64,000 nt of DNA, taken from Halorussus halophilus (GTDB lineage Archaea > Halobacteriota > Halobacteria > Halobacteriales > Haladaptataceae). The stretch lies in NCBI RefSeq assembly GCF_008831545.1, contig NZ_CP044523.1:992001-1056000 (forward strand). The letters are read 5' to 3'. The position numbers and the translations under genes are program-made. Of the stretch, positions 34,390 through 43,592 are shown piece after piece (within the stretch, counting starts at the first letter, position 1; the number at the start of each line of letters is the position of its first letter). A model generated the notes under the pieces. That model was not told the DNA's origin, ran no database searches, and worked only from the letters and a program-made list of their open reading frames with translations.

Positions 34390-34737
34390 ATGACCGTGCC
34401 GGTCCGGTACTACTGTCCCCGCTGCGGAGCCGTCGCGGCACTGGACCGCGAGGGCTACCTCTCCGACAAATGCGTGACGCCCACGCCACTCGACGGCTGG
34501 GAGTACGCCGCCGCGTACGAGGAGTACGAAGACGTAGACGGCGTCGAAATAGTCTGTGGTGGGTACGAAACCGAGGGCGAAGGCTGTGGCGAGGTGTACT
34601 ACCTGAGCTTCGTCAAGTACGAGGACGGCGAAGAGGTAGACCCGAAGGACCGGTCGTTCGTGCCGCCGACCGTCGATGGCCCCTCGATTCCCGACCACGA
34701 GGAAGAGGACGGGCCGCGGTTCGACTTCAAACCGTAG
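34390..34737 (+). CDS. Hypothetical zinc-ribbon protein
   Basis: This 115-residue protein has CPRC at residues 9-12 and later single cysteines (DKCVTP, VCGGYETEGEGCGEVYYL) that could complete a zinc site. The remainder is very acidic and ends HEEEDGPRFDFKP. The ATG at 34390 lies about 30 nt after GGATAAGTAG. No family is recognised. Confidence 0.7.
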   Translation: MTVPVRYYCPRCGAVAALDREGYLSDKCVTPTPLDGWEYAAAYEEYEDVDGVEIVCGGYETEGEGCGEVYYLSFVKYEDGEEVDPKDRSFVPPTVDGPSIPDHEEEDGPRFDFKP

Positions 34738-34752
34738 TTCGACCGCAACGAC

Positions 34753-35001
34753 TTATCGCTCTACGACGACTTCCTTCGTCTGTTTCGCGTCGATACCGAA
34801 CAGTAATCCCGAGAGGAACAGCAGTTCGTTGCCGACGTAGTACCGCTCCACGACGTAGTTCACTAGTGCGATGTCTGGCGTGGCGAAACCGAGGACGACC
34901 AGCACGAGCGCGACGATGGCGGCCAGCCCCGCGAACCAGCGGACGATAGTTCCCGAGACGATACCGACGACGAAGACGACGAGGGCAGTGAGGAAGCTCA
35001 T
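34753..35001 (-). CDS. Small membrane protein
   Basis: This 82-residue protein has two strongly hydrophobic helices (about 3-20 and 24-45), a polar loop VVERYYVGNE, and a third shorter hydrophobic segment LLFLSGLLFGI before a charged tail. No family is recognised. It is convergent with the zinc-ribbon gene and follows the sensor kinase gene in the same direction. Confidence 0.65.
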   Translation of the reverse strand: MSFLTALVVFVVGIVSGTIVRWFAGLAAIVALVLVVLGFATPDIALVNYVVERYYVGNELLFLSGLLFGIDAKQTKEVVVER

Positions 35002-35091
35002 CCAGCGTACCGACGGACGATTCGACCTTCAACTTATCGAGCATCCAGTCAGTTTCGGACGGCTAGACGTAGGATTCAGCGACGCCACACT

Positions 35092-37389
35092 TCATTCGGT
35101 TCGAACTTCGACGCGGACGCCGCCCCACTCGCTCTCGCAGAGTCGAAGTGACCAGCCGTGTGAGTCGGCGATGCTCTGGACGATTGGGAGTCCGAACCCG
35201 GTGCCGTCGGCGGCGGTCGAGTAGCCCCGGTCGAAGACGGTGTCGCTCTCCCCCTCGGGGATGCCAGTGCCGTCGTCGGCGACGTAGAACCCCGCGTCGT
35301 CTTCGAGTGGGGAGACCACCAGCGAGACGTCGGAGCCACCGTGCTCGACAGCGTTGTGGAACAAGTTCTCGAACAGCGTTCGAACCCGCTCTCGGTCGGC
35401 CCGAACCGTCCCGAGGCCGTCGGCTATCGTGACCACCCCGGAGTCGGTCCCGGCGGTGGCCCGCGCGTCGTCGGCGACGGCGGTCAACTCGACGGGGTCG
35501 GGGTCGCTGACGACGCGGCCCTGTCGGGCGAACTCCAGTACGCTCTCGACGAGCGCTTCCATCCGGTCTATCGCGTCGCTCGCCGCGACCAGATGCTCGG
35601 TGTCGCCGGTCTCTTTGCCGAGTTCGACGCGTCCCTGTGCGACGTTCAGCGGGTTGCGAAGGTCGTGGCTGAGGACGCTGGCGAACTCGTCCAGTCGCTC
35701 GTTCTGCCGTTCGAGTTTACGCTTCTGTCGCTTTCGGTCGGTGATGTCCCGGCCTTCCGCGATGAGGCTCTGCACTTCCCCGTCGTCGCCAGTCACTGGC
35801 CGAATCGAGACGTCCAGCGTGACCGACGTTTCGTCCGGGCCACTGTTCTCCGCCTCGAACCGGACGAACTCGCCGTCGGCGGCCGCTTCGAGGTACGAGC
35901 GCAACTGCTGGTTCGGGTACGGGTCCCACCACGGCGTCTCCCAGAACTGCTCGCCCGCGACGTCCTCGTTCGTCACGTCGGCGAACGACAGCGCCGTCGA
36001 GTTGACCCGGACGACAGTGCCGTCGGTCTCCAGCAGGCCGATGAACGACGAGGGGTCCTCGAAGACGGCCGAGAACCGCCGCTCGCTCTCGGTGAGTTCC
36101 GCGCGTCGTTTGGTTCGCTCGGAGATGTCCGAGATGGTTCCGACGTGATACCGGTCGTCGTCGATTTCGACACAGGTTGTCGAGGTCTCGACTGGGACCC
36201 GACTCCCGTCGCTTCGTATCATCTCGACCTCGCGGCGGCGCGTCTCGCCGAGGTCGAACGACTGCCAGTAGTCGTCGGTGCGCTCGCGGTCGAACTCCGG
36301 AGTCAGACTCCAGATACCGCTGTCGCGCAGTGCCGGTCGTTCGAGGCCGAGCATCGACGCGAACGCCTCGTTGACGTACGCGAGTTGGCCGTCCGACCCG
36401 TAGGCCGCGACGCCGACGCCGACGCCCTCGACGACTTGCTCGAAGAAGTCGAGTTCGCGCTCGCGCGCGGCCAGCGTCCGGCGCGTTTCGGCGGCGTGTA
36501 TCGCCTTGGCGACGGTCTCACCCAGTTCCGTGAGGACGGTCACTTCTCGGTGGTCGAACGCCTCGGTCCTGTCTGCGTAGATGCAGAGGACGCCGTAGGA
36601 ACTGTCGGCGTGGACGAGCGGGACGCAGACGACGGAGTGGAAGCCGACGGCCGTCGCGGCTTCGCGCCACTCGCCGGTTCCCTCGCCCCTGTCGAGGTCG
36701 TCAACGACTTGCGAGTCGCCGGTCTGGACCGCCCTGCTCGCGGGTCCGCATCCCACCGTCGAATCGACCGCGTCGGACTGAATCGCGTCGAGGTACGACT
36801 GTCCGACGCCCGCCGAGGCACGCGGTCGGACTTCGCCGTCGTCGTCGGGGTCGCCGACCCACGCGAAGACGTACGGCTCGGACTGCGTCAATCGCTCGCA
36901 GGCCAATCGTTCGACCTCTTCGCGGGTCTCCGCCGAGACGAGTCCGCGCTGGACTTCTCGGATGACGTCGTTGACCCGCGACAACTCCGCGGCGCGGGCT
37001 TCCGCGCGCTGGCGCTCGACGGCGTTCTCGACGCGATTTGCGAGGACTTCGTACTGGTCGGAACCGGACTCCTTCTGGAGGTAGTCGGTGACGCCTGCCG
37101 AGATGGCCTCGCTCGCTATCTCCTCGCTTCCCTTGCCCGTGAACAGGACGAACGGGAGCGTGGGATGGTCGTCTCGAACGGCGTCGAGAAACGTCAGGCC
37201 GTCCATTTCGGGCATGTCGTAGTCGCTGACGACGCAATCGACGCGCTCGTCGGCCAGTCGGCCGAGCGCGGCCGCCGGATTCGTCTCGACAGTCACGTCG
37301 AACCCGTCTCGAACGCGCTCCAGATACGTCGCAGAGAGGTCCGCGAGGTCGGGGTCGTCGTCTACAAGTAACACTCGGACGTTCGCCAT
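35092..37389 (-). CDS. Hybrid sensor histidine kinase: receiver-GAF-PAS-PAS-HisKA-HATPase
   Basis: This 765-residue soluble kinase starts with a receiver domain (1-125): acidic pocket DDDPD and phospho-acceptor Asp56 in VVSDYDMPEMDG. A GAF domain (about 145-300) contains CERLTQSEPYVFAWVGD and VVCVPLVHADSSYGVLCIYAD (in parts). Two PAS domains follow (about 305-425 and 430-550), then HisKA with LSHDLRNPLN (His near 577) and HATPase_c (660-762) with N box NLFHNAVEHG, DDGTGIP and GTGFGLPIV. There is no membrane segment, so it senses internal signals. An N-terminal receiver suggests it is itself the target of a phosphorelay. Confidence 0.92.
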   Translation of the reverse strand: MANVRVLLVDDDPDLADLSATYLERVRDGFDVTVETNPAAALGRLADERVDCVVSDYDMPEMDGLTFLDAVRDDHPTLPFVLFTGKGSEEIASEAISAGVTDYLQKESGSDQYEVLANRVENAVERQRAEARAAELSRVNDVIREVQRGLVSAETREEVERLACERLTQSEPYVFAWVGDPDDDGEVRPRASAGVGQSYLDAIQSDAVDSTVGCGPASRAVQTGDSQVVDDLDRGEGTGEWREAATAVGFHSVVCVPLVHADSSYGVLCIYADRTEAFDHREVTVLTELGETVAKAIHAAETRRTLAARERELDFFEQVVEGVGVGVAAYGSDGQLAYVNEAFASMLGLERPALRDSGIWSLTPEFDRERTDDYWQSFDLGETRRREVEMIRSDGSRVPVETSTTCVEIDDDRYHVGTISDISERTKRRAELTESERRFSAVFEDPSSFIGLLETDGTVVRVNSTALSFADVTNEDVAGEQFWETPWWDPYPNQQLRSYLEAAADGEFVRFEAENSGPDETSVTLDVSIRPVTGDDGEVQSLIAEGRDITDRKRQKRKLERQNERLDEFASVLSHDLRNPLNVAQGRVELGKETGDTEHLVAASDAIDRMEALVESVLEFARQGRVVSDPDPVELTAVADDARATAGTDSGVVTIADGLGTVRADRERVRTLFENLFHNAVEHGGSDVSLVVSPLEDDAGFYVADDGTGIPEGESDTVFDRGYSTAADGTGFGLPIVQSIADSHGWSLRLCESEWGGVRVEVRTE

Positions 37390-37472
37390 CTACACTCGTA
37401 CGCCACACGTACGTGACACTACAAAAATCCACCTGCTGATAGGTTCGTTCAGTTATCTGTTGGCACGACTGG

Positions 37473-38930
37473 TCATCCTTTGATATTACAGACCGGGAAC
37501 GTCCGCGCGACTTTGTCGCCGATGCCGAGCGCGTCCGAGACGCGGACGACTTCGTCTACGTCCTTGTAGACGCCCGGCGCTTCCTCCGCGACTGTCGCGC
37601 CGCTCTGGGCTTTCACGTAGATGTGCTGTTGCGCTAACTCGTCCTGCACGTCACCACCCCAGTAGTCCTTCTTGGCCTGCGTGCGACTCATCACTCTCCC
37701 TGCGCCGTGGGCAGTGGAACCGAAGGTTAGGTCCATCGACGCTTCGCCACCCCGGAGGACGTAGCTCCCCGCGCCCATGCTTCCGGGGATGATGATTGGT
37801 TGGCCAACGTCGAGGTAGGTTCCCGGAACTTCGGGATGTCCGGCGGGGAACGCTCTGGTTGCCCCTTTGCGGTGGACGTAGAGTTCTTTCTCCTCCCCGT
37901 CGATGGTGTGCATCTCCTTCTTCGCGATGTTGTGCGCCACGTCGTACAGCAGGTCCATCCCCATCGACTCCCAGTCGTCGTCGAAGACGCGTTCGAACAC
38001 TTTTCGGGTGCGGTGCATGACGAGTTGCCGGTTCACCCACGCGAAGTTGATGGCCGCACACATCGCGTCGTAGTAGTCTTCGGCGAGATGGCTCCCGGCG
38101 GGTGCGGCCGCGAGTTCCTTGTCGGGCAACTTCGACAGCAACCCGCCGTGAGCTTTCTCGATTTTTCGCAAGTAGTCGGTGCAGACCTGATGGCCCAGCC
38201 CTCTGCTCCCGCAGTGGATGAGGACCACGATTTGGTCTTCTTCCAATCCGTACGCCTCCGCCACGTCGTCCAGATACGTGTCGGTCACGCGCTGGACTTC
38301 GAGGAAGTGGTTGCCCGACCCCAGACTCCCGATTTGGTTCTTGCCTCTGTCTTTGGCCTTCTGGGAGACTTTCGACGGGTCGCTGTCGTGGCGAACGCCC
38401 TCATCCTCGCAGTGGGCCAAGTCCTCCGGGACCGCGTAGCCTTCTTCGAGCGCCCACTCCATCCCGCGGTCTAAGATTGCATCGACGGTAGCCAGGTCGC
38501 TCTCGACGACCCCACCACCGCCGAGACCGGAGGGAACGTTCGCGAACAGCGACTCGACCAGTTCCTCCTCCTGGCCGCGCACGTCGTCGTACGAGAGATT
38601 CGTCCGCATCATCCTCACCCCACAATTTATGTCGTAGCCGACCGCTCCCGGTGAAATACAGCCGTCTTCGGTGTCGATTCCGGCGACACCGCCGACCGGG
38701 AACCCGTACCCCTGATGGCCGTCCGGCATGCAGATGGCGTACTTCGTCACCCCCGGCAGGTGCGTCGAGTTCTTCAGTTGTTCGAGCGTCTTGTCCTCAG
38801 AAATTTCGTCCAGTAATCTTTCGCTGGCGAGGACGCGCGCAGGCGTGTTCATCCCGCCTTCCCGTGGAATCTCCCAAACGTACTCCCGTACCTTCTGGAG
38901 TGTGACGTCGCCCGCTTCGTATGTGTCCAT
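37473..38930 (-). CDS. rtcB: RNA-splicing ligase RtcB
   Basis: This 485-residue 3'-5' RNA ligase joins 2',3'-cyclic-phosphate and 5'-OH ends, as in tRNA splicing, using GTP and manganese. Conserved features are MPDGHQGYGFPVGGVA, GYDINCGVR with metal ligand Cys103, GSLGSGNHFLEVQ, the loop HCGSRGLGHQV, and the guanylated His408 in STAHGAGRVMSR. The gene lies 81 nt downstream of its activator archease in the same direction, a conserved functional pairing. No intein is present. Confidence 0.96.
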   Translation of the reverse strand: MDTYEAGDVTLQKVREYVWEIPREGGMNTPARVLASERLLDEISEDKTLEQLKNSTHLPGVTKYAICMPDGHQGYGFPVGGVAGIDTEDGCISPGAVGYDINCGVRMMRTNLSYDDVRGQEEELVESLFANVPSGLGGGGVVESDLATVDAILDRGMEWALEEGYAVPEDLAHCEDEGVRHDSDPSKVSQKAKDRGKNQIGSLGSGNHFLEVQRVTDTYLDDVAEAYGLEEDQIVVLIHCGSRGLGHQVCTDYLRKIEKAHGGLLSKLPDKELAAAPAGSHLAEDYYDAMCAAINFAWVNRQLVMHRTRKVFERVFDDDWESMGMDLLYDVAHNIAKKEMHTIDGEEKELYVHRKGATRAFPAGHPEVPGTYLDVGQPIIIPGSMGAGSYVLRGGEASMDLTFGSTAHGAGRVMSRTQAKKDYWGGDVQDELAQQHIYVKAQSGATVAEEAPGVYKDVDEVVRVSDALGIGDKVARTFPVCNIKG

Positions 38931-39011
38931 AGGAGGGGGTTCGCCGTCGGTATCAGAATAGGTTTTCCTGCCCCAGTGATACGTAGAATCGACGCTGGCA
39001 CACGTCGGAGG

Positions 39012-39443
39012 TCACACGTCGAAGACGACGTACGCGCGCCATCCCGAATCTGCTTTCTCTAGGGCCATCTCGGAGTAAGTCACGGCCTTGATTTCCCGCG
39101 CGGTAATCTCGGCCAGTGGCACGCCGCGGGCGCTCCCTTCGAGGGCCCACGCGCTCTGGTCGTTTTCGTCGTCCTCGGCTTCCTCTCGAACTTCTACTTC
39201 GTTCTCGACCGGGAGGACCGCCCGCACGTCACGCTGGTAGATGAGTTCGTCCAGATAGTCGAACAGGAGCGCTTCCTTGCTCTCCGCGCGAACCGTCACG
39301 TCGAAGCGCTCGCCCGTCTCGGGAACGTCCTCGCACATCGCACCTGCGAGACCGTCCGCTGTCGCCGCGAACACCTCGCCGAGCGTCGCCCCCGTCGCTT
39401 CGACCCCCACGTCGGCGGTGTGGTCGCGCAGTTCGTAGCTCAT
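39012..39443 (-). CDS. Archease
   Basis: This 143-residue cofactor accelerates RtcB guanylylation and multiple turnover. It shows the N-terminal YELRDHTADVGVEATG with its metal-binding Asp, the helix EVFAATADGLAGAMC, EALLFDYLDELIY, and the C-terminal EITAREIKAVTY and VVFDV, all characteristic. I chose the ATG at 39443; an upstream ATG at 39491 would add a basic non-conserved extension. It is first in the archease-rtcB operon. Confidence 0.95.
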   Translation of the reverse strand: MSYELRDHTADVGVEATGATLGEVFAATADGLAGAMCEDVPETGERFDVTVRAESKEALLFDYLDELIYQRDVRAVLPVENEVEVREEAEDDENDQSAWALEGSARGVPLAEITAREIKAVTYSEMALEKADSGWRAYVVFDV

Positions 39444-39537
39444 ACGTCTGTCGATGCTGGGACTCTTCAAAGGGTTTTGGACGCGTGCCAACGTATGGCG
39501 GTGGAATTATATTGGCGACGCGCCTACGGACACGTTA

Positions 39538-40104
39538 GTGAGCGTCAAGGTCGAATCGGAAGTCGCCCGACCGGGCGACGAAAGCTACGTCGATGCGGCG
39601 TGGCAACTCAAAGAGCGCATCCGGCGCGACGAGGGCGTTCTCAAGCAGCGCCGCGGGTTCTTCGTCGATGCCTACCGCCGTTCGACGGTCCATCTCCTGC
39701 TGACCACCGATACTGGGAACTCTACCGATCGCTCGGACACACCGAAAGCGGAGAACGGCGGCCCGGACACGGAGTTCGCGGATACGATGTCCTCGGACAC
39801 GGAGTTGATGGGATTCGCCGCCGTTCGCCGGGACGGCTACATTCTCTTTCTCGCTACCTCGCCGGACTTCCGCGGCGAAGGCGTCGGCAAGCGACTCGTC
39901 GGTCGGGTCGCCGAGGACAACGAGACGGTCTCTTGTCACGCGCGAGCGTCTAACGAGAACGCGCTCGGGTTCTACGAACATCTGGGCTTCGAAGTGAAGC
40001 GCCACATCGAGAACTACTACGAGGACAGCGGCGACGCCTACTACCTGAAACTCGGAGATGGCGGCGGCCTCGCCAAGAAGCTCTCCGATTTCATGCGTGG
40101 GTAG
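39538..40104 (+). CDS. GNAT-family N-acetyltransferase
   Basis: This 188-residue protein starts at a GTG about 22 nt after TATA-like ATTATAT. The acetyl-CoA loop is visible as SPDFRGEGVGKRLVGRV (R/Q-x-x-G-x-G/A). It is followed by CHARASNENALGFYEHLGFEVKRHIENYY (in parts), typical of the family. A polar insert (about 70-100, N, T, D, E rich) splits the N-terminal half. The acceptor substrate is unknown. The promoter overlaps that of the divergent archease-rtcB operon region. Confidence 0.85.
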   Translation: MSVKVESEVARPGDESYVDAAWQLKERIRRDEGVLKQRRGFFVDAYRRSTVHLLLTTDTGNSTDRSDTPKAENGGPDTEFADTMSSDTELMGFAAVRRDGYILFLATSPDFRGEGVGKRLVGRVAEDNETVSCHARASNENALGFYEHLGFEVKRHIENYYEDSGDAYYLKLGDGGGLAKKLSDFMRG

Positions 40105-40182
40105 ACGGCCCACGAGGACGCTAGCGACCCACGGCCGCGATGGAAACCGCTTTATTGTCGCCCCGAATTAGCCGGAACACGA

Positions 40183-41340
40183 ATGGAAGAGCGCACCCGA
40201 GCGTACCTCCGGGGCCGGTTCCGGGACTACTACCGGCGGAGCGAAATCTCGCCGCCGCCGGACCCCGACAACCGCGAGTGGGGGTACATCCCGTGGACGA
40301 GTGGACCGACGACGATGGTTCGTCACCAGTCGCTACTCGAACTCGGTGAACTCGGCGACTTCCTCCAACGCGAGCGGCCACGCCACGTCTACTTCTCGGC
40401 GGGCCGCTACGACGACCCCGGCGCGGACGACATGGACGACAAAGGCTGGTTCGACTCCGATTTGGTCTTCGACTTGGACGCCGACCACCTGCCCGGTGTG
40501 GACCCCGAGGGCGACTCCTACGCCCAGATGCTCGCCGACTGTAAAGACGAGCTACAGAAACTGCTCGACATTCTCGAAGTCGATTTCGGGTTCGACGACA
40601 TGACCGTCGTCTTCTCCGGCGGCCGCGGCTACCACGTTCACGTCCGAGACGAGGGCGTGCGAAAGCTGGACCGCGACGAACGCCGCGAAATTGTCAACTA
40701 CGTCCTCGGCGACGGCGTCGGCTACGAGTCGGTCGTCCAGACCGAACAGCGCGGGACGACGACGGCGCGCGTTCTCCCAACCGAGGGCGGTTGGGGGCGG
40801 CGCGTCCACCGCGAGGTTCTCGCCATCGCTGACGAACTCAGAGAGATGGACGAGGACGACGCCCTCGAACGACTTCAGGAGTTCGACCGCATCGGCGAGG
40901 GCCGCGCCGAGACGATTTTGAGTGCGGTTCACGACGACTACGAGACCTTACAGTCTGGGAACATCGAGCGCGGCGGGCAGGGACTCCGCCAGCTAGTGAA
41001 GATAGTCTCCGAGAAGACGGTGTCCGGCCAGCGCGCAGCGATAGACGAACCGGTGACGACCGACACCCACCGACTCATTCGCCTGCCGGGGAGTCTCCAC
41101 GGCGGGACCGCGCTCCAAGTGAAGCGACTCGACCGGGACGAAATCGAATCGTTCGACCCGTTGAGAGACGCGATTCCGGACACCTTCGTCGGTAACGACG
41201 TGATGGTCGAACTGCCAGAGAGCGGTGTGGTCGAACTGAACGACGAAACCTTTACGCTCTCGGAGGGTGACGTATCACTTCCTGAGTACGTGGCCGTCTT
41301 CCTGATGGCGCGCGGCAGAGCCGAGAAGGGTCGCGAGTGA
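40183..41340 (+). CDS. priS: DNA primase small subunit
   Basis: This 385-residue catalytic subunit of the archaeal/eukaryotic-type primase has the metal-binding FDLDADH (Asp97, Asp99), the nucleotide loop SGGRGYHVHV and the conserved RLIRLPGSLHGGTALQVK (in parts). It makes RNA/DNA primers with the large subunit PriL, which is not in this window. The GINS gene starts four bases after its stop, a conserved replication operon. Confidence 0.96.
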   Translation: MEERTRAYLRGRFRDYYRRSEISPPPDPDNREWGYIPWTSGPTTMVRHQSLLELGELGDFLQRERPRHVYFSAGRYDDPGADDMDDKGWFDSDLVFDLDADHLPGVDPEGDSYAQMLADCKDELQKLLDILEVDFGFDDMTVVFSGGRGYHVHVRDEGVRKLDRDERREIVNYVLGDGVGYESVVQTEQRGTTTARVLPTEGGWGRRVHREVLAIADELREMDEDDALERLQEFDRIGEGRAETILSAVHDDYETLQSGNIERGGQGLRQLVKIVSEKTVSGQRAAIDEPVTTDTHRLIRLPGSLHGGTALQVKRLDRDEIESFDPLRDAIPDTFVGNDVMVELPESGVVELNDETFTLSEGDVSLPEYVAVFLMARGRAEKGRE

Positions 41341-41344
41341 ACAT

Positions 41345-42250
41345 ATGAATCTAGACGAACTCCGCACGGTACAGAGCAAGGAGCGGTCGAAGGATAGCCT
41401 CCAGCACCTGCGGGAGTCGTTCTACTCCGACGTCGGCCGCTACATCGCAGAGTTGAAAGACCAGCGCGAGCGGGCGGCAGACCAAGCCGCGGACCCGTTC
41501 GACGACCCCGAGGTCAACCGACTGACCGACGAAATCAACACCGCCGAAGAGGTCGTGGAGGCGGTCTACGAACGGCGCGTCGGGAAGGTCGTCAAGCGCG
41601 CGAGTCTCGCCGCTGCCGGAATGCCCGCCGACGAGGAGGGCCTCACCAGCGAGGAACAGCGCCTGTTTAACGAACTGGTCGAGCGAATCGAGGAGAACAA
41701 AGCCGAGGTGCTGGACGTGCTGGGCGGTGACGTGGTTTCGACCACCAACGAGTCCGCAGATGCTTCGACCGATGCGCCCGCGCCAGCAGAGACGACGCCT
41801 GCTGGAACTGAAGCCAACTCGACGCCGGAAGGTACCTCTCCGACCGATGCAGAGGTGAGTGCTGCGGACGTGATGGGCGGCGGTGGCGACTCCAGCGCCG
41901 ACTCCGCGTCGGCAACAGACGACGCGCCCGCGGCCGACGCTACATCCACCACCGAGAGTCCCGACACTGAGAGCGACGACGCTGACAGGCCGTCTGCGGA
42001 GGCCGCGGCGATTGTTGGAAACGGAGACGGAGCGAGCGACGACGAAGTCGCCGACCAGCAGACTCCCGACGAGTCGGAGTCGAGTTCGGGACTCGACGAC
42101 AGGACGACTGTGCGCATCACGAGCGACGTCGGCGAAATCTTCGGTGTAGACGAGCGGACCTACGAACTCGCGGACGAAGACGTAGTGACGTTGCCCGCCG
42201 AGAACGCCGTGCCGCTGGTCGAACAGGGCGCGGCCGAAGAGTTACAGTAG
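41345..42250 (+). CDS. GINS complex protein (Gins51/Sld5 type)
   Basis: This 301-residue protein has a helical A domain (about 1-130; MNLDELRTVQSKERSKDSL, FYSDVGRYIAELKDQRE, EEQRLFNELVERIEENK). A long Ala/Thr/Ser/Asp linker (about 135-245) is almost surely disordered. A short C-terminal B domain (TVRITSDVGEIFGVDERTYELADEDVVTLP in parts) ends in LVEQGAAEELQ. GINS couples MCM helicase to primase and polymerase. Coupling with priS supports the call. Haloarchaea often have this single long-linker form, thought to form a homotetramer. Confidence 0.9.
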   Translation: MNLDELRTVQSKERSKDSLQHLRESFYSDVGRYIAELKDQRERAADQAADPFDDPEVNRLTDEINTAEEVVEAVYERRVGKVVKRASLAAAGMPADEEGLTSEEQRLFNELVERIEENKAEVLDVLGGDVVSTTNESADASTDAPAPAETTPAGTEANSTPEGTSPTDAEVSAADVMGGGGDSSADSASATDDAPAADATSTTESPDTESDDADRPSAEAAAIVGNGDGASDDEVADQQTPDESESSSGLDDRTTVRITSDVGEIFGVDERTYELADEDVVTLPAENAVPLVEQGAAEELQ

Positions 42251-42317
42251 TCTATTTTCCTCGCTGTACGGCTCGATATCCCGATTTAAGACGCCTGCGT
42301 GTGAACGCCCGGACAGC

Positions 42318-43343
42318 ATGGTCTCTCCGGTACTGATGAACGTCGTCCTCGCAATCGTCGGCACCGCGGTCGTCTGGAAGGGAAGCGGCCTACTCGAAAG
42401 CGCGAGCGAGCAGTTGTCGGCGTACTACGGCCTCCCGGCAGCCGTGCAGGGCGCAATCGTCGTCGCCATCGGGTCGAGTTTCCCCGAACTGTCGAGCGCG
42501 GTCATCTCGACGTGGCTCCACGGCGACTTCGGTCTCGGCGTCGCGGCCATCGTCGGTTCCGCGACGTTCAACTTGCTCGTCATCCCGGCGCTGTCGGGGA
42601 TTCTCGCAGATGGCGTGGAGGCCGACCGGACGGTCGTCTACAAGGAGGCGCAGTTCTACATGGTCGCCGTCTCTGTGTTGGTCATCACCTTCGCGCTGGC
42701 GGTCATCTACAACCCCGTCAGTCTCGACGGCCCCGCCAGCATCGGCGGCGAGATGACGCGCTCGCTCGCCATGATTCCGCTGTGTTTCTACGGCGTCTAC
42801 ATTTTCACGCAGTACCACGACACGATGGACCACGAGGCCGAGACGCCGCCCGAGGACATCAACCCGATTCGTCAGTGGGCGTACCTCGCGGTGAGTCTCG
42901 TCCTCATCGCCGTCGCCGTCGAGATGCTGGTCCTGTCGGCGCTCGGCTTCCGCGACATGACCGGCGTCCCGAGTTTCATCTGGGGGCTAACCATCGTCGC
43001 CGCCGGGACGAGTCTGCCGGACACGCTGGTCAGCGTCCGCGCGGCGAAGAACGACGAGGGCGTCACAAGTCTCGCGAACGTCCTCGGGAGCAACGTCTTC
43101 GACTTGCTCGTCGCGGTTCCCGCGGGCATCATCGTCGCCGGAACTGCGGTCATCAACTTCTCCGTCGCCATCCCGATGATGGGCTTTCTGACGGTGGCGA
43201 CGGTCGTCGTCTTCGCTATGCTCCGTACGGAACTCCACCTCTCCGCGCGGGAGTCGTACATCCTCCTCGGCCTCTACGGCCTCTTCGTCACGTGGCTCGT
43301 CCTCGAAACGCTGGACGTTACACACTTCGTTCCGGGTGCCTAA
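42318..43343 (+). CDS. Sodium/calcium exchanger family protein
   Basis: This 341-residue CaCA antiporter has ten helices in two inverted halves. The alpha repeats are GSSFPELSSAV..GSATFNLLVIPALSG and GTSLPDTLVS..ANVLGSNVFDLLVAVP, with the cation-binding Glu in the first and Asp in the second. It should exchange Ca2+ (or K+) against Na+ across the cell membrane, useful in a high-salt cytoplasm. It is a single gene, followed by a tiny membrane protein gene in the same direction. Confidence 0.9.
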   Translation: MVSPVLMNVVLAIVGTAVVWKGSGLLESASEQLSAYYGLPAAVQGAIVVAIGSSFPELSSAVISTWLHGDFGLGVAAIVGSATFNLLVIPALSGILADGVEADRTVVYKEAQFYMVAVSVLVITFALAVIYNPVSLDGPASIGGEMTRSLAMIPLCFYGVYIFTQYHDTMDHEAETPPEDINPIRQWAYLAVSLVLIAVAVEMLVLSALGFRDMTGVPSFIWGLTIVAAGTSLPDTLVSVRAAKNDEGVTSLANVLGSNVFDLLVAVPAGIIVAGTAVINFSVAIPMMGFLTVATVVVFAMLRTELHLSARESYILLGLYGLFVTWLVLETLDVTHFVPGA

Positions 43344-43391
43344 CGGCGCGGCCTCGAAACATCTATTTGTTGGGTGATTGGAACGAACTGT

Positions 43392-43553
43392 ATGCCGACT
43401 GAACTCTCCCCGCCGCAGTTCATCGCAGTCCTCGTCATCATCGCTCTGAGCGTCTTCACCAACGAGTTGCTACTCGGTGTCGTCGCGCTTCTCCTGCTGG
43501 GGATTCTCACCGAGCTAGTCGCAATCAGGAATAGTCTGGACGGCGGGGAATAA
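43392..43553 (+). CDS. 53-residue two-helix membrane protein
   Basis: This small protein, MPTELSPPQFIAVLVIIALS.., has two hydrophobic helices (about 10-23 and 26-45) and an acidic end LDGGE. An AT-rich box CTATTTGT lies about 27 nt before the ATG, and third positions are GC-rich, so it is likely real although very short. No family is recognised. It may work with the exchanger upstream. Confidence 0.6.
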   Translation: MPTELSPPQFIAVLVIIALSVFTNELLLGVVALLLLGILTELVAIRNSLDGGE

Positions 43554-43592
43554 CGAATTACGGCTCTTCACTCGTTGGTCGTACGGTTAAAA

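Noticed and set aside
35341-37371. 676-residue plus-strand frame across the sensor kinase gene
   Set aside because: It is a shadow of the histidine kinase on the other strand; its composition is rich in V, R, D and G with no domain pattern.
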